In this document: piece after piece, positions 39,870 to 46,615 of the stretch
How positions within the stretch are numbered: position 1 is the first letter of the stretch
Layout: every line of letters begins with the position of its first letter
Source of the DNA: an uncultured Prevotellamassilia sp.
Lineage (GTDB): Bacteria; Bacteroidota; Bacteroidia; Bacteroidales; Bacteroidaceae
Direction of reading: 5' to 3'
NCBI GenBank assembly: GCA_934255485.1
Contig: CAKQOG010000019.1
Span: 1-46,615 of the forward strand
Length of the DNA: 46,615 nt
Translations under genes and position numbers: made by a program
Notes under the pieces: generated by a model
What the model was told of the DNA's origin: nothing
Databases searched by the model: none
What the model saw: the letters and a program-made list of their open reading frames with translations, nothing else

Positions 39870-41973
39870 TATGGATAGATTGTGAATTAGCTGTTGGTTC
39901 TGAACTATTTTCAGAAGGTTCTTGGGCTTGCTCACCTGTTTCGGTCGAGGTGCTTTCGCCGTTTGATTGCTCTTTTTGCTCTTTATCTTTTTCGAGTTTC
40001 TTAGCGCGTTCATCGGCAAGTTTCAGAGCCTCTTCCTCCATCAAGATGTCGGCACGACTCTTCCAAGGACGTGGACCAAATATGCGTTCAACATCCTCGG
40101 TAAAGATAACTTCGCGTTCAACCAAAAGGTCGGCCAACTCGTTGTGCTTAGCAGCATTCTCAGTAAGCAAGCGCTTAGCACGCTCATATTGTTCGGAAAT
40201 GAGGCGTTGCACTTCAGAGTCGATAAGTTGTGCTGTATGCTCAGAGTAGGGCTTAGAGAAGCTATATTCACTCTGTGCATCATAGTAGCACACGTTAGAG
40301 AGTTTATCGCTCATGCCTAGATATGCCACCATGCCATAAATGCGTTTGGTAACACGTTCGAGGTCGTTGAGCGCACCACTTGATATATGGCCGATGAAGA
40401 GTTCCTCGGCAGCACGTCCACCAAGGAGCGAGCATATTTCGTCGAGCATTTGCTCACGTGTAGTAATGGTGCGTTCTTCGGGCAGATACCATGCGGCACC
40501 AAGTGCTTGACCACGTGGCACAATTGTAACTTTAACCAAAGGATTGGCATATTGTAAAAGCCATGACACAGAGGCATGACCAGCCTCGTGAATAGCAATA
40601 GAACGCTTTTCGTCCTCTGTCATCACCTTTGAGGTTTTCTCTAAACCGCCAATAATGCGGTCTACAGCATCCAAGAAATCTTGTTTACCCACCTCTTTAC
40701 GGTTGTGACGTGCAGCAATCAAAGCTGCTTCGTTACATACATTGGCAATGTCGGCTCCCGAAAAACCCGGTGTTTGGCGTGCCAACATTTCAATGTCTAC
40801 ATTGCTATCAAGCTTTAGAGGTTTCATGTGTACCTTAAAGATAGCTACGCGTTCAGAGAGTTCTGGAAGGTCTACATGAATTTGTCTGTCAAAACGCCCT
40901 GCACGCAAAAGAGCCTTATCTAATATCTCTACACGGTTAGTGGCAGCCAGTACAATCACGCCTGTGTTTGTGCCAAAGCCATCCATTTCGGTGAGCAATT
41001 GGTTAAGGGTGTTTTCGCGTTCATCGTTGCCTCCCATAGTTGGGTTTTTGCCACGTGCACGCCCGATAGCATCTATTTCGTCGATAAATACAATGCAAGG
41101 TGCTTTCTCCTTAGCTTGTTGAAACAAGTCGCGCACACGACTTGCACCTACACCTACAAACATCTCTACGAAATCAGAACCTGCCATTGAGAAGAAGGGT
41201 ACATCGGCTTCGCCTGCAACGGCTTTAGCCAAAAGTGTTTTACCCGTACCCGGAGGGCCAACAAGCAGCGCTCCCTTGGGTATTTTACCACCCAATTCGG
41301 TGTACTTTTGAGGGTTCTTCAAGAAGTCTACAATCTCGCGTATTTCTTGTTTAGCTCCTTCTTGTCCTGCAACATCTTTAAAGGTGATGTTGGTAGAGTT
41401 CTTTCCGTTTTTCTCAAACAAGCGAGCTTTACTCTTGCCCACACTGAAGATACCGCCTGAACCTCCAGCACCGCCACTCATGCGACGGAACAAGAAGTAC
41501 CACAGAAATACTAACAACAGAATAGGTAAAATGCTACTGATAAGGCTTGGCCAAAAGCTACTGTTCTCTTCGTAGCGTACGCCGCCTTTATAATGGGCAT
41601 CAAGAAAAGAACCTACCGACTCAATGTTGGGATATTTAGCTGAGATGGTAGGAGCCGTTCCCGTTTGGTCAGTGCCTACTTTGAAGAGTTGTCTGATGTA
41701 TTCGGGACGAACTACAAGTCGCACTTCACCATCGGTTTTATTAACAATTACCTCACGCGCATAACCCTTGTCTACGTAGTTGCGAAAGGTAGAGTAGTCT
41801 ACTTCTTGTTGTATGCCACTGGCGCTATTGCTGCTTTGTCCATTCCAAAGCATTAGGCCCAGCCCTATAATGATAACCATATAGAGCCACCCCAAATTGA
41901 ACTTTGGCTTGCGAGGTCCCATACCTCCAGGCAAGCCTTTAAAGTTAGGATTGTTATTTTGTTTTTGATCCAT
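39862..41973 (-). CDS. ftsH: ATP-dependent zinc metalloprotease FtsH
   Basis: A 703-residue membrane-anchored AAA+ protease degrading membrane and regulatory proteins. TM1 is about 28-45 (LGWLYMVIIIGLGLMLW). A small periplasmic domain follows, then TM2 (SLISSILPILLLVFLWYFLF). The AAA domain has Walker A GPPGTGKT and Walker B IVFIDEIDAIG, pore loop FVEMFVGVGASR, and a second-region-of-homology ATNR...LLRAGRFDRQ. The protease site is HEAGH with the downstream Asp-containing helix. The tail (last 60 residues) is charged and E/S/T/Q-rich. It lies 59 bases after rsfS and overlaps cdsA, forming an rsfS-ftsH-cdsA operon. Confidence 0.97.
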   Translation of the reverse strand: MDQKQNNNPNFKGLPGGMGPRKPKFNLGWLYMVIIIGLGLMLWNGQSSNSASGIQQEVDYSTFRNYVDKGYAREVIVNKTDGEVRLVVRPEYIRQLFKVGTDQTGTAPTISAKYPNIESVGSFLDAHYKGGVRYEENSSFWPSLISSILPILLLVFLWYFLFRRMSGGAGGSGGIFSVGKSKARLFEKNGKNSTNITFKDVAGQEGAKQEIREIVDFLKNPQKYTELGGKIPKGALLVGPPGTGKTLLAKAVAGEADVPFFSMAGSDFVEMFVGVGASRVRDLFQQAKEKAPCIVFIDEIDAIGRARGKNPTMGGNDERENTLNQLLTEMDGFGTNTGVIVLAATNRVEILDKALLRAGRFDRQIHVDLPELSERVAIFKVHMKPLKLDSNVDIEMLARQTPGFSGADIANVCNEAALIAARHNRKEVGKQDFLDAVDRIIGGLEKTSKVMTEDEKRSIAIHEAGHASVSWLLQYANPLVKVTIVPRGQALGAAWYLPEERTITTREQMLDEICSLLGGRAAEELFIGHISSGALNDLERVTKRIYGMVAYLGMSDKLSNVCYYDAQSEYSFSKPYSEHTAQLIDSEVQRLISEQYERAKRLLTENAAKHNELADLLVEREVIFTEDVERIFGPRPWKSRADILMEEEALKLADERAKKLEKDKEQKEQSNGESTSTETGEQAQEPSENSSEPTANSQSIHNE

Positions 41974-42032
41974 TTCCGGTTTTAATAAATCGTAATCAAT
42001 AGTTTAGGTTGATGTGCAAGAGTTTTGTGGGA

Positions 42033-42395
42033 TTAATCGAGGTCGGGTATTTCGGTAATCTGAGCATCGTCCCACAGATTTTCAAGGTCGTAGTGTTCGC
42101 GAGCCTCTGGCACAAAGATATGCACCATAACTGTTCCATAATCCATTGCTATCCATTCAGCATTTTCGCGTCCAGCAATAGCAGCTGGTTTCTCGTTAGC
42201 CTTTTTGCGTGCAAACTCTTCAACAGAGTCTGCTATGGCATCAACTTGTTGTGGTGAACCACCTTGGCATATAACGAAACAAGCGCAGGGGGCTGTGATG
42301 ATTTTAGTTAGGTCGGCTGTTACTATGCCTTTGCCTTTCTTTTCTTGTATACCTTCAATAATTGTATTAACTAAGTGTTGTGTTGTATCTTCCAT
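42033..42395 (-). CDS. rsfS: Ribosome silencing factor RsfS
   Basis: A 120-residue protein of the RsfS/Iojap family, which binds ribosomal protein L14 on the large subunit and blocks subunit joining when nutrients are low. Family features are the start helix TTQHLVNTIIEGIQEKKG, GIVTADLTKI, FVICQGGSPQQVDAIADSVEEF, and the diagnostic C-terminal EWIAMDYGTVMVHIFVPEAREHYDLENLW. The ATG at 42395 (MEDTTQ) gives the normal length; the upstream extension overlaps the promoter box at 42426-42419. First gene of the rsfS-ftsH-cdsA operon. Confidence 0.95.
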   Translation of the reverse strand: MEDTTQHLVNTIIEGIQEKKGKGIVTADLTKIITAPCACFVICQGGSPQQVDAIADSVEEFARKKANEKPAAIAGRENAEWIAMDYGTVMVHIFVPEAREHYDLENLWDDAQITEIPDLD

Positions 42396-42418
42396 TTGTT
42401 GTATATTATTTTGCTCTA

Positions 42419-42497
42419 TAAAGATAATGCAAGGCGAGTGTAATGAAAAAGACTTGTTCTCAAATTGCTGAGCCAGCATTTATCTTGTGCAAAGATA
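42419..42497 (-). promoter_or_regulatory. Tandem promoter element (degenerate copy 4, rsfS)
   Basis: On the minus strand TATCTTTG at 42497-42490 and TATCTTTA at 42426-42419 begin 71 bases apart. Between them are GGCTCAGCAA and ACTCGCCTTGCAT, words shared with the purA and LRR-gene elements. The internal hairpin has largely decayed. Confidence 0.65.
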
Positions 42498-42506
42498 GTG
42501 AAATAC

Positions 42507-42540
42507 AAAATAAGAAGGCTTTTAAAGTCTTCTTATTTTT
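42507..42540 (-). terminator. Hairpin terminator after mfd
   Basis: AAAATAAGAAGGCTTT (42507-42522) pairs with AAAGTCTTCTTATTTT (42524-42539), one mismatch-type pair, lying 23 bases past the mfd stop on the minus strand. Confidence 0.75.
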
Positions 42541-42562
42541 AGAGAGTAGGGCTTGCCTTTCT

Positions 42563-45500
42563 TTATTCTTTAATGTTTTTAAGTGTTTTTAGTGCCAATT
42601 CTACCGACGGAACATCGTTTATTATCATACGGCGATGTCCGTGGTTCTCGTCGAGTTTGCATCGTTGGTATGAGTTTGTTGCAAAGTTGATAATTTTGGC
42701 AAAGGTATCGCTCTTATAGAATGGGCTATTGGTGTTCGACACAAAATAGAGTGTCATCCTACGCTTCTTAAGTGTAAGTCGTTCGGCACCCAATTGTCGT
42801 CCTAAAACACGCAACGGAACAATGCGCAATAGTTCTTCGCCTTCGGGTGGAAGTGGACCGAAACGGTCCTCCATGCGTTTGCGGAAATCGCTGATTTGCT
42901 CGTCTGTTTCAAGCGAGTCGAGTTCGCGGTATAGCAACATACGCTCTGTAGCTCCAGGCACATAGGTTTCGGGAAAATAAGCATGTAGGTCGCACTCTAT
43001 GGTGCAGTCATCTACAAATATTTCGCCGCTTAGATGTCCTGTCTGCTTCAGTTCATCTGCATAAAGGTCAGCAAACTCGTCGTTTTTCAATTCGCTTACA
43101 GCTTCTGCAAGTATCTTTTGGTAGGTTTCGTAACCAAGGTCGGCTATAAAACCACTCTGTTCTGATCCAAGCAAATTGCCAGCTCCACGTATGTCGAGGT
43201 CTTGCATGGCAATGTGTATGCCCGAACCAAGGTCTGAGAAGTTTTCAATAGCCTCGAGTCGGCGTCGTGATACATCGGGCAACAAAGCCAATGGAGGTGC
43301 CAAAAGGTAGCAGAAGGCCTTTTGCGAACTACGTCCTACGCGTCCGCGCATTTGGTGAAGATCTGACAAGCCAAAGTGGTGAGCAGCATCTATGATGATG
43401 GTGTTGGCATTGGGCACATCTATGCCGTTTTCGACGATGGTGGTAGAGATAAGCACATCATAGTCGTAATTGACAAACCCTGTAACCACCTTTTCTAATT
43501 GGTCGGGGGGCATTTGTCCGTGTCCGATGGCTATGCGTGCATCGGGCACATACTTATGTACCAAATCAGCCAGATTCTGTAGGGCTGCTACACGGTGTGT
43601 CACGATGTATACCTGTCCGTTTCGGCTCATCTCAAAGTTTACGGCTTCGGCAATTATCTCGTGACTAAAGGTATGAATTTCTGTTTGTATAGGTCTTCTG
43701 TTGGGTGGTGGTGTTTGTATCACGCTAAAGTCGCGTGCCCCCATTAGTGAGAACTGAAGCGTTCGCGGAATAGGTGTGGCCGACATTGTGAGGGTGTCTA
43801 CATTAACCTTTAATTGGCGCAATTTCTCTTTAACCGAAACACCAAACTTTTGTTCCTCATCGATAATAAGAAGTCCCAAGTCATTCCATTTTACAGACTT
43901 TCCAACCAACTTCTGTGTACCCACAAGAATATTGATTTTGCCGTCACTAAGGTCTTTTAGTATAGCTTTGGTCTGTGCTGCAGAGCGTGCACGTGTTAGA
44001 TAGTCTACCCTTACAGGGAAGTCTTTAAGCCTTGATGCAAAGGTTTTGTAGTGTTGCAATGCCAACACAGTAGTGGGTACGAGCACCGCTACTTGTTTGT
44101 TGTCGGCACATGCCTTCATAGCAGCTCGCACGGCTATTTCGGTTTTACCAAAGCCCACGTCACCACATACCAAGCGGTCCATAGGACGTACGCTCTCCAT
44201 GTCGTGTTTAACCTCTTGCGTCACTTTTAGTTGGTCGGGCGTATCTTCATAAGCAAAGCCCGCTTCAAGTTCGTGCTGCATAAAAGAGTCGGCACTAAAC
44301 TGAAATCCCTTTTCTTGCTTGCGTTGTGAGTAAAGTTTAATAAGGTCGCGTGCAATGTCTTTAATCTTCTTTTTGGTGCGTTCCTTCAGCTTTTCCCATG
44401 CTCCTGTACCAAGTGCGCTTATGCGTGGTGGTTCACCCTCTTTGCCTTTGTATTTTGATACTTTATGTAGGGAGTGGATGCTTACGTAAACAGCATCATC
44501 GTTTTTATAGATGAGTTTAATCATCTCTTGCATTTCACCATCGGCACCTGGCATGCGTACAAGTCCGGCAAAACGCCCTACGCCGTGGTCGATGTGCACC
44601 ACGTAGTCGCCAGGTTCAAACTGCATAAGCTCTTTAAGCGTGAGTGCCATCTTTGCATCGCGCGCATGGTCGCTCTTTAGGCAATACTTATGAAAGCGGT
44701 CGAATATCTGGTGGTCGGTAAAGAAGCATACACGCAAGTCATTGTCAATAAAGCCCCCGTGTAGTGTGTGTTCTATCGGTACAAACAGTTGCGAGGCTGC
44801 ATTCATTTCTTCCATAATGCTTTGCAGTCGTTCGGTTTGCTTAGGGCTATCGGCTAAAATGTATGTGGTATATCCATCGGCTTTATACTGGCTGAGGTCG
44901 TGCTTTAGCATTTCAAAGTTTTTGTGATAAAGCGGTTGTGGCTGTGTATTGAAATGCAGGGTGGCGTAAGCTTTTCCTAATGGTTGTGCACCAATGTTGA
45001 TGCGTTGTAACGATGCCACACCACGCAAGAAAGCCTCGCCCGTAGTGAGCAAAAGTTCTTTTTTTAGTCGCATTTGTTGCTCAGCTTGTTCCATCTCGGA
45101 TGTAACTTCGAGTTCTTGTTGTGCTTGCCGTGCAAATCCTTCTTGATAAATGCGTTCGATGGCATCATGAACAAATCCAAGATCTTTTACCACAAGCACC
45201 GTGTCGGTGGGTAAATAGTTGGTAAAAGCCACTAATTCGCCTTCGGCTTTCACCTCTGTATCAGCCACTACACAAACCTTTTGCTTGTGTTCTTTAGAAA
45301 GTTGTGTTTGCACTTCAAAGGTGCGTATGCTATCAACTTCATCACCAAAAAAGTCAATGCGGAAAGGATATTCTGAGGCATATGAGTAAACGTCAAGAAT
45401 TGAACCACGAATGGCAAACTCACCTGGTTCATACACATAATCAGTGCGCTTAAACCCTATATCAATCAGTTGTCTGCTCAGTGCGGTGAGGTCGTATTCA

Positions 45501-45973
45501 TCGCCTTCAGATAGTTCAATACTACTATCTTGAACTGTTTTGAGTGGGGCAACCAACTCCGATAGAGCAGCAGGAAATGTTACCACGTAGAGCGGTTTGG
45601 GCTCGTTTGCCTTCCATGAGGCAAAACGGTTAAGCACCTCGGTGCGTAATATTTCGTTAGCCGCATCGCGTTGAGCATATTTCACAGCTCTTCTGTAAGT
45701 AGAGGGGTAGAATAGTGCCATTTCGTCGCCCAACATACTTGTGAGGTCGTGGTAAAAGTAACCTGCTTCTTCCTCGTCGTTAAGAATAAAAAGAAAAGGC
45801 CTGTTAGCCCCTTGCGAGCGTGCAGTGAGCGAAGCAAACAAAAGGCTTGTAGCCGAAGCTTGTGCCCCTTGTATATGAGTGAGATTTGTGGATTTGTCGT
45901 TGATAATCTTAGCCAAGGCAGCCACTTGCGGATGCTTGGAGAAGATTTGTAATAGGTCTGATAGTTGCTGCAT
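42563..45973 (-). CDS. mfd: Transcription-repair coupling factor Mfd
   Basis: A 1136-residue ATP-dependent translocase that pushes stalled RNA polymerase off DNA damage and recruits UvrA. Domains in order are an N-terminal UvrB-homology region (about 1-350), an RNA polymerase-interacting CarD-like domain (FEPGDYVVHIDHGVGRFAGLV), and a RecG-like helicase with Walker A GDVGFGKTEIA, IIDEEQKFGV box and SATPIPRTLQFSL. The TRG motif and helicase lobe 2 follow (ATTIVENGIDVPNANTIII, GRVGRS), then a C-terminal TRCF domain (LYRELDSLETDEQISDFRKRMEDRFGPLP). Length is typical. Its own promoter (TATCTTTG at 46005-45998) is divergent from the TonB receptor gene. Confidence 0.97.
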   Translation of the reverse strand: MQQLSDLLQIFSKHPQVAALAKIINDKSTNLTHIQGAQASATSLLFASLTARSQGANRPFLFILNDEEEAGYFYHDLTSMLGDEMALFYPSTYRRAVKYAQRDAANEILRTEVLNRFASWKANEPKPLYVVTFPAALSELVAPLKTVQDSSIELSEGDEYDLTALSRQLIDIGFKRTDYVYEPGEFAIRGSILDVYSYASEYPFRIDFFGDEVDSIRTFEVQTQLSKEHKQKVCVVADTEVKAEGELVAFTNYLPTDTVLVVKDLGFVHDAIERIYQEGFARQAQQELEVTSEMEQAEQQMRLKKELLLTTGEAFLRGVASLQRINIGAQPLGKAYATLHFNTQPQPLYHKNFEMLKHDLSQYKADGYTTYILADSPKQTERLQSIMEEMNAASQLFVPIEHTLHGGFIDNDLRVCFFTDHQIFDRFHKYCLKSDHARDAKMALTLKELMQFEPGDYVVHIDHGVGRFAGLVRMPGADGEMQEMIKLIYKNDDAVYVSIHSLHKVSKYKGKEGEPPRISALGTGAWEKLKERTKKKIKDIARDLIKLYSQRKQEKGFQFSADSFMQHELEAGFAYEDTPDQLKVTQEVKHDMESVRPMDRLVCGDVGFGKTEIAVRAAMKACADNKQVAVLVPTTVLALQHYKTFASRLKDFPVRVDYLTRARSAAQTKAILKDLSDGKINILVGTQKLVGKSVKWNDLGLLIIDEEQKFGVSVKEKLRQLKVNVDTLTMSATPIPRTLQFSLMGARDFSVIQTPPPNRRPIQTEIHTFSHEIIAEAVNFEMSRNGQVYIVTHRVAALQNLADLVHKYVPDARIAIGHGQMPPDQLEKVVTGFVNYDYDVLISTTIVENGIDVPNANTIIIDAAHHFGLSDLHQMRGRVGRSSQKAFCYLLAPPLALLPDVSRRRLEAIENFSDLGSGIHIAMQDLDIRGAGNLLGSEQSGFIADLGYETYQKILAEAVSELKNDEFADLYADELKQTGHLSGEIFVDDCTIECDLHAYFPETYVPGATERMLLYRELDSLETDEQISDFRKRMEDRFGPLPPEGEELLRIVPLRVLGRQLGAERLTLKKRRMTLYFVSNTNSPFYKSDTFAKIINFATNSYQRCKLDENHGHRRMIINDVPSVELALKTLKNIKE

Positions 45974-45997
45974 GTGTCACAACATTGGTTTGATATG

Positions 45998-46005
45998 CAA
46001 AGATA
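45998..46005 (-). promoter_or_regulatory. TATCTTTG -7 box for mfd
   Basis: Minus-strand exact TAnnTTTG match 25 bases upstream of the mfd ATG. Confidence 0.65.
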
Positions 46006-46056
46006 CCTATCTTTATAAGAAGTAGCATGCAGTGATAACAATAAAATTAAAAGCAT

Positions 46057-46064
46057 TAACTTTG
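46057..46064 (+). promoter_or_regulatory. TAACTTTG -7 box for the TonB-dependent receptor
   Basis: Exact match 33 bases before the ATG at 46097. The short leader leaves no room for a cobalamin or other riboswitch. Confidence 0.65.
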
Positions 46065-46096
46065 CAGATGATTATTAACTCATAAAAAATTACACA

Positions 46097-46615
46097 ATGT
46101 TCAATTCAACAAAAGAGCAGCATGCTGTGACAACGTTCAACCATTTCAATCGCAAAGGTTGGAGCTTGTTTAGCTGTTTGCATCGCGAGGTGCGTATAGG
46201 CATGTTGAGTGTAGCCACACTCACTTGTGCTACACCATGCTTAATGGCCACCACGCTTGCTCATGCCGAAGGCAGAATGGGAGATGCTAATCCAACACTC
46301 CATGCCGACACTTTGGCTTTGGGCGAAGCAAGCATAGCTGCATCGCGTGCACCATTGGCAGCTAATGTTGCTGCACGACAAGTATTGACATTGACGCACG
46401 ATGACCTTGCTGCGGCGGGTGTGCGCACTGTCAATGATGTACTCAAACTTTCAGCCAGTGTCGATGTCAGGCAGCGTGGCGGATATGGTCTGCAAACCGA
46501 TATCAGTATAGATGGAGGTACGCACGACCAAATTACTATCATGCTTAATGGCATTCCGATTGTCAATCCACAAACGGGGCACAACGCTGCCGATTTCCCA
46601 GTAAATGTGGCAGAT
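46097..46615 (+). CDS. TonB-dependent outer-membrane receptor, N-terminal part
   Basis: 173 residues are visible, running off the window. It starts MFNSTKEQHAV, and a hydrophobic signal segment lies at about residues 37-58 (IGMLSVATLTCATPCLMATTLAHA), an unusually late signal that suggests a downstream start such as the Met at residue 38 (GMLSVAT). A plug domain follows: LTHDDLAAAGVRTVNDVLKLSASVDVRQRGGYGLQTDISIDGG, then ITIMLNGIPIVNPQTGHNAADFPV. This is the BtuB/FepA-like plug pattern, with no SusC-type carboxypeptidase-like N-terminal domain. The ligand is unknown; a vitamin or metal complex is typical for this BtuB-like type. Confidence 0.85.
   Translation, partial: MFNSTKEQHAVTTFNHFNRKGWSLFSCLHREVRIGMLSVATLTCATPCLMATTLAHAEGRMGDANPTLHADTLALGEASIAASRAPLAANVAARQVLTLTHDDLAAAGVRTVNDVLKLSASVDVRQRGGYGLQTDISIDGGTHDQITIMLNGIPIVNPQTGHNAADFPVNVAD

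Noticed and set aside
46006..46096. Cobalamin riboswitch before the BtuB-like receptor
   Set aside because: Only about 30 bases separate the promoter box from the start codon, too short for the riboswitch.

Overview
The window looks like a chromosomal segment of a Bacteroidales bacterium, most likely a Prevotellaceae-type genome. The evidence is the promoter grammar (many TAnnTTTG -7 boxes), A-rich translation starts with little Shine-Dalgarno sequence, a MurF-alanine racemase fusion, DUF5606 and GSCFA proteins, an HU-like/smalltalk/amidase cassette, a secreted protein ending in a GIYIVNGQKVVV-type tail, and a B12-dependent ribonucleotide reductase. The genus is inferred from gene content; no database search was run.

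Layout. 1-1300: mobile-element graveyard, with the end of an IS3-type element, a fragment of a discoidin-domain gene and a decayed IS982 transposase. 1314-2496: a small helicase-associated-domain protein and a GT2 glycosyltransferase carrying a G8 tract. 2727-6439: tRNA-His, a PpiD/SurA-like periplasmic foldase, and a fused dihydroneopterin aldolase-HAD phosphatase. 6573-7754: an AraC regulator fused to a NifX-like domain, broken by two in-frame stops. 7755-8398: dense palindromic repeats. 8399-11507: purC, phoH and, divergently, a DUF5715/M15-like protein. 11508-14325: a repeat-rich stretch, an unknown 161-aa protein, then the HU-like/smalltalk/amidase cassette. 14501-17101: clpB.

17661-21812: two secreted proteins, a leucine-rich-repeat protein and an M60-like metalloprotease. 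22078-24723: class A penicillin-binding protein. 24724-25755: repeats and a small conserved-looking protein. 25922-29064: yfcE-like phosphoesterase and nrdJ (minus-strand operon). 29305-36756: GSCFA protein, murF-alr, udk, purA, an EamA transporter and DUF5606. 37355-45973, minus strand: guaA, cdsA, ftsH, rsfS and mfd. 46097-end: the start of a TonB-dependent receptor.

Most genes are core functions: envelope synthesis (PBP1A, MurF-Alr, CdsA, PpiD), protein quality control (ClpB, FtsH), nucleotide metabolism (PurC, PurA, GuaA, Udk, NrdJ), and repair/translation (Mfd, RsfS). The less expected content lies between and beside them. There are several unrelated families of palindromic intergenic repeats. 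A recurrent ~75-bp element places two TAnnTTTG boxes ~70 bp apart around a hairpin whose stem sequence changes but keeps its pairing (upstream of the LRR gene, purA and PBP1A; degenerate at rsfS). There is also the FolB-HAD fusion, which could supply a missing phosphatase step of folate synthesis, and the HU/smalltalk/amidase cassette with helically phased repeats upstream.
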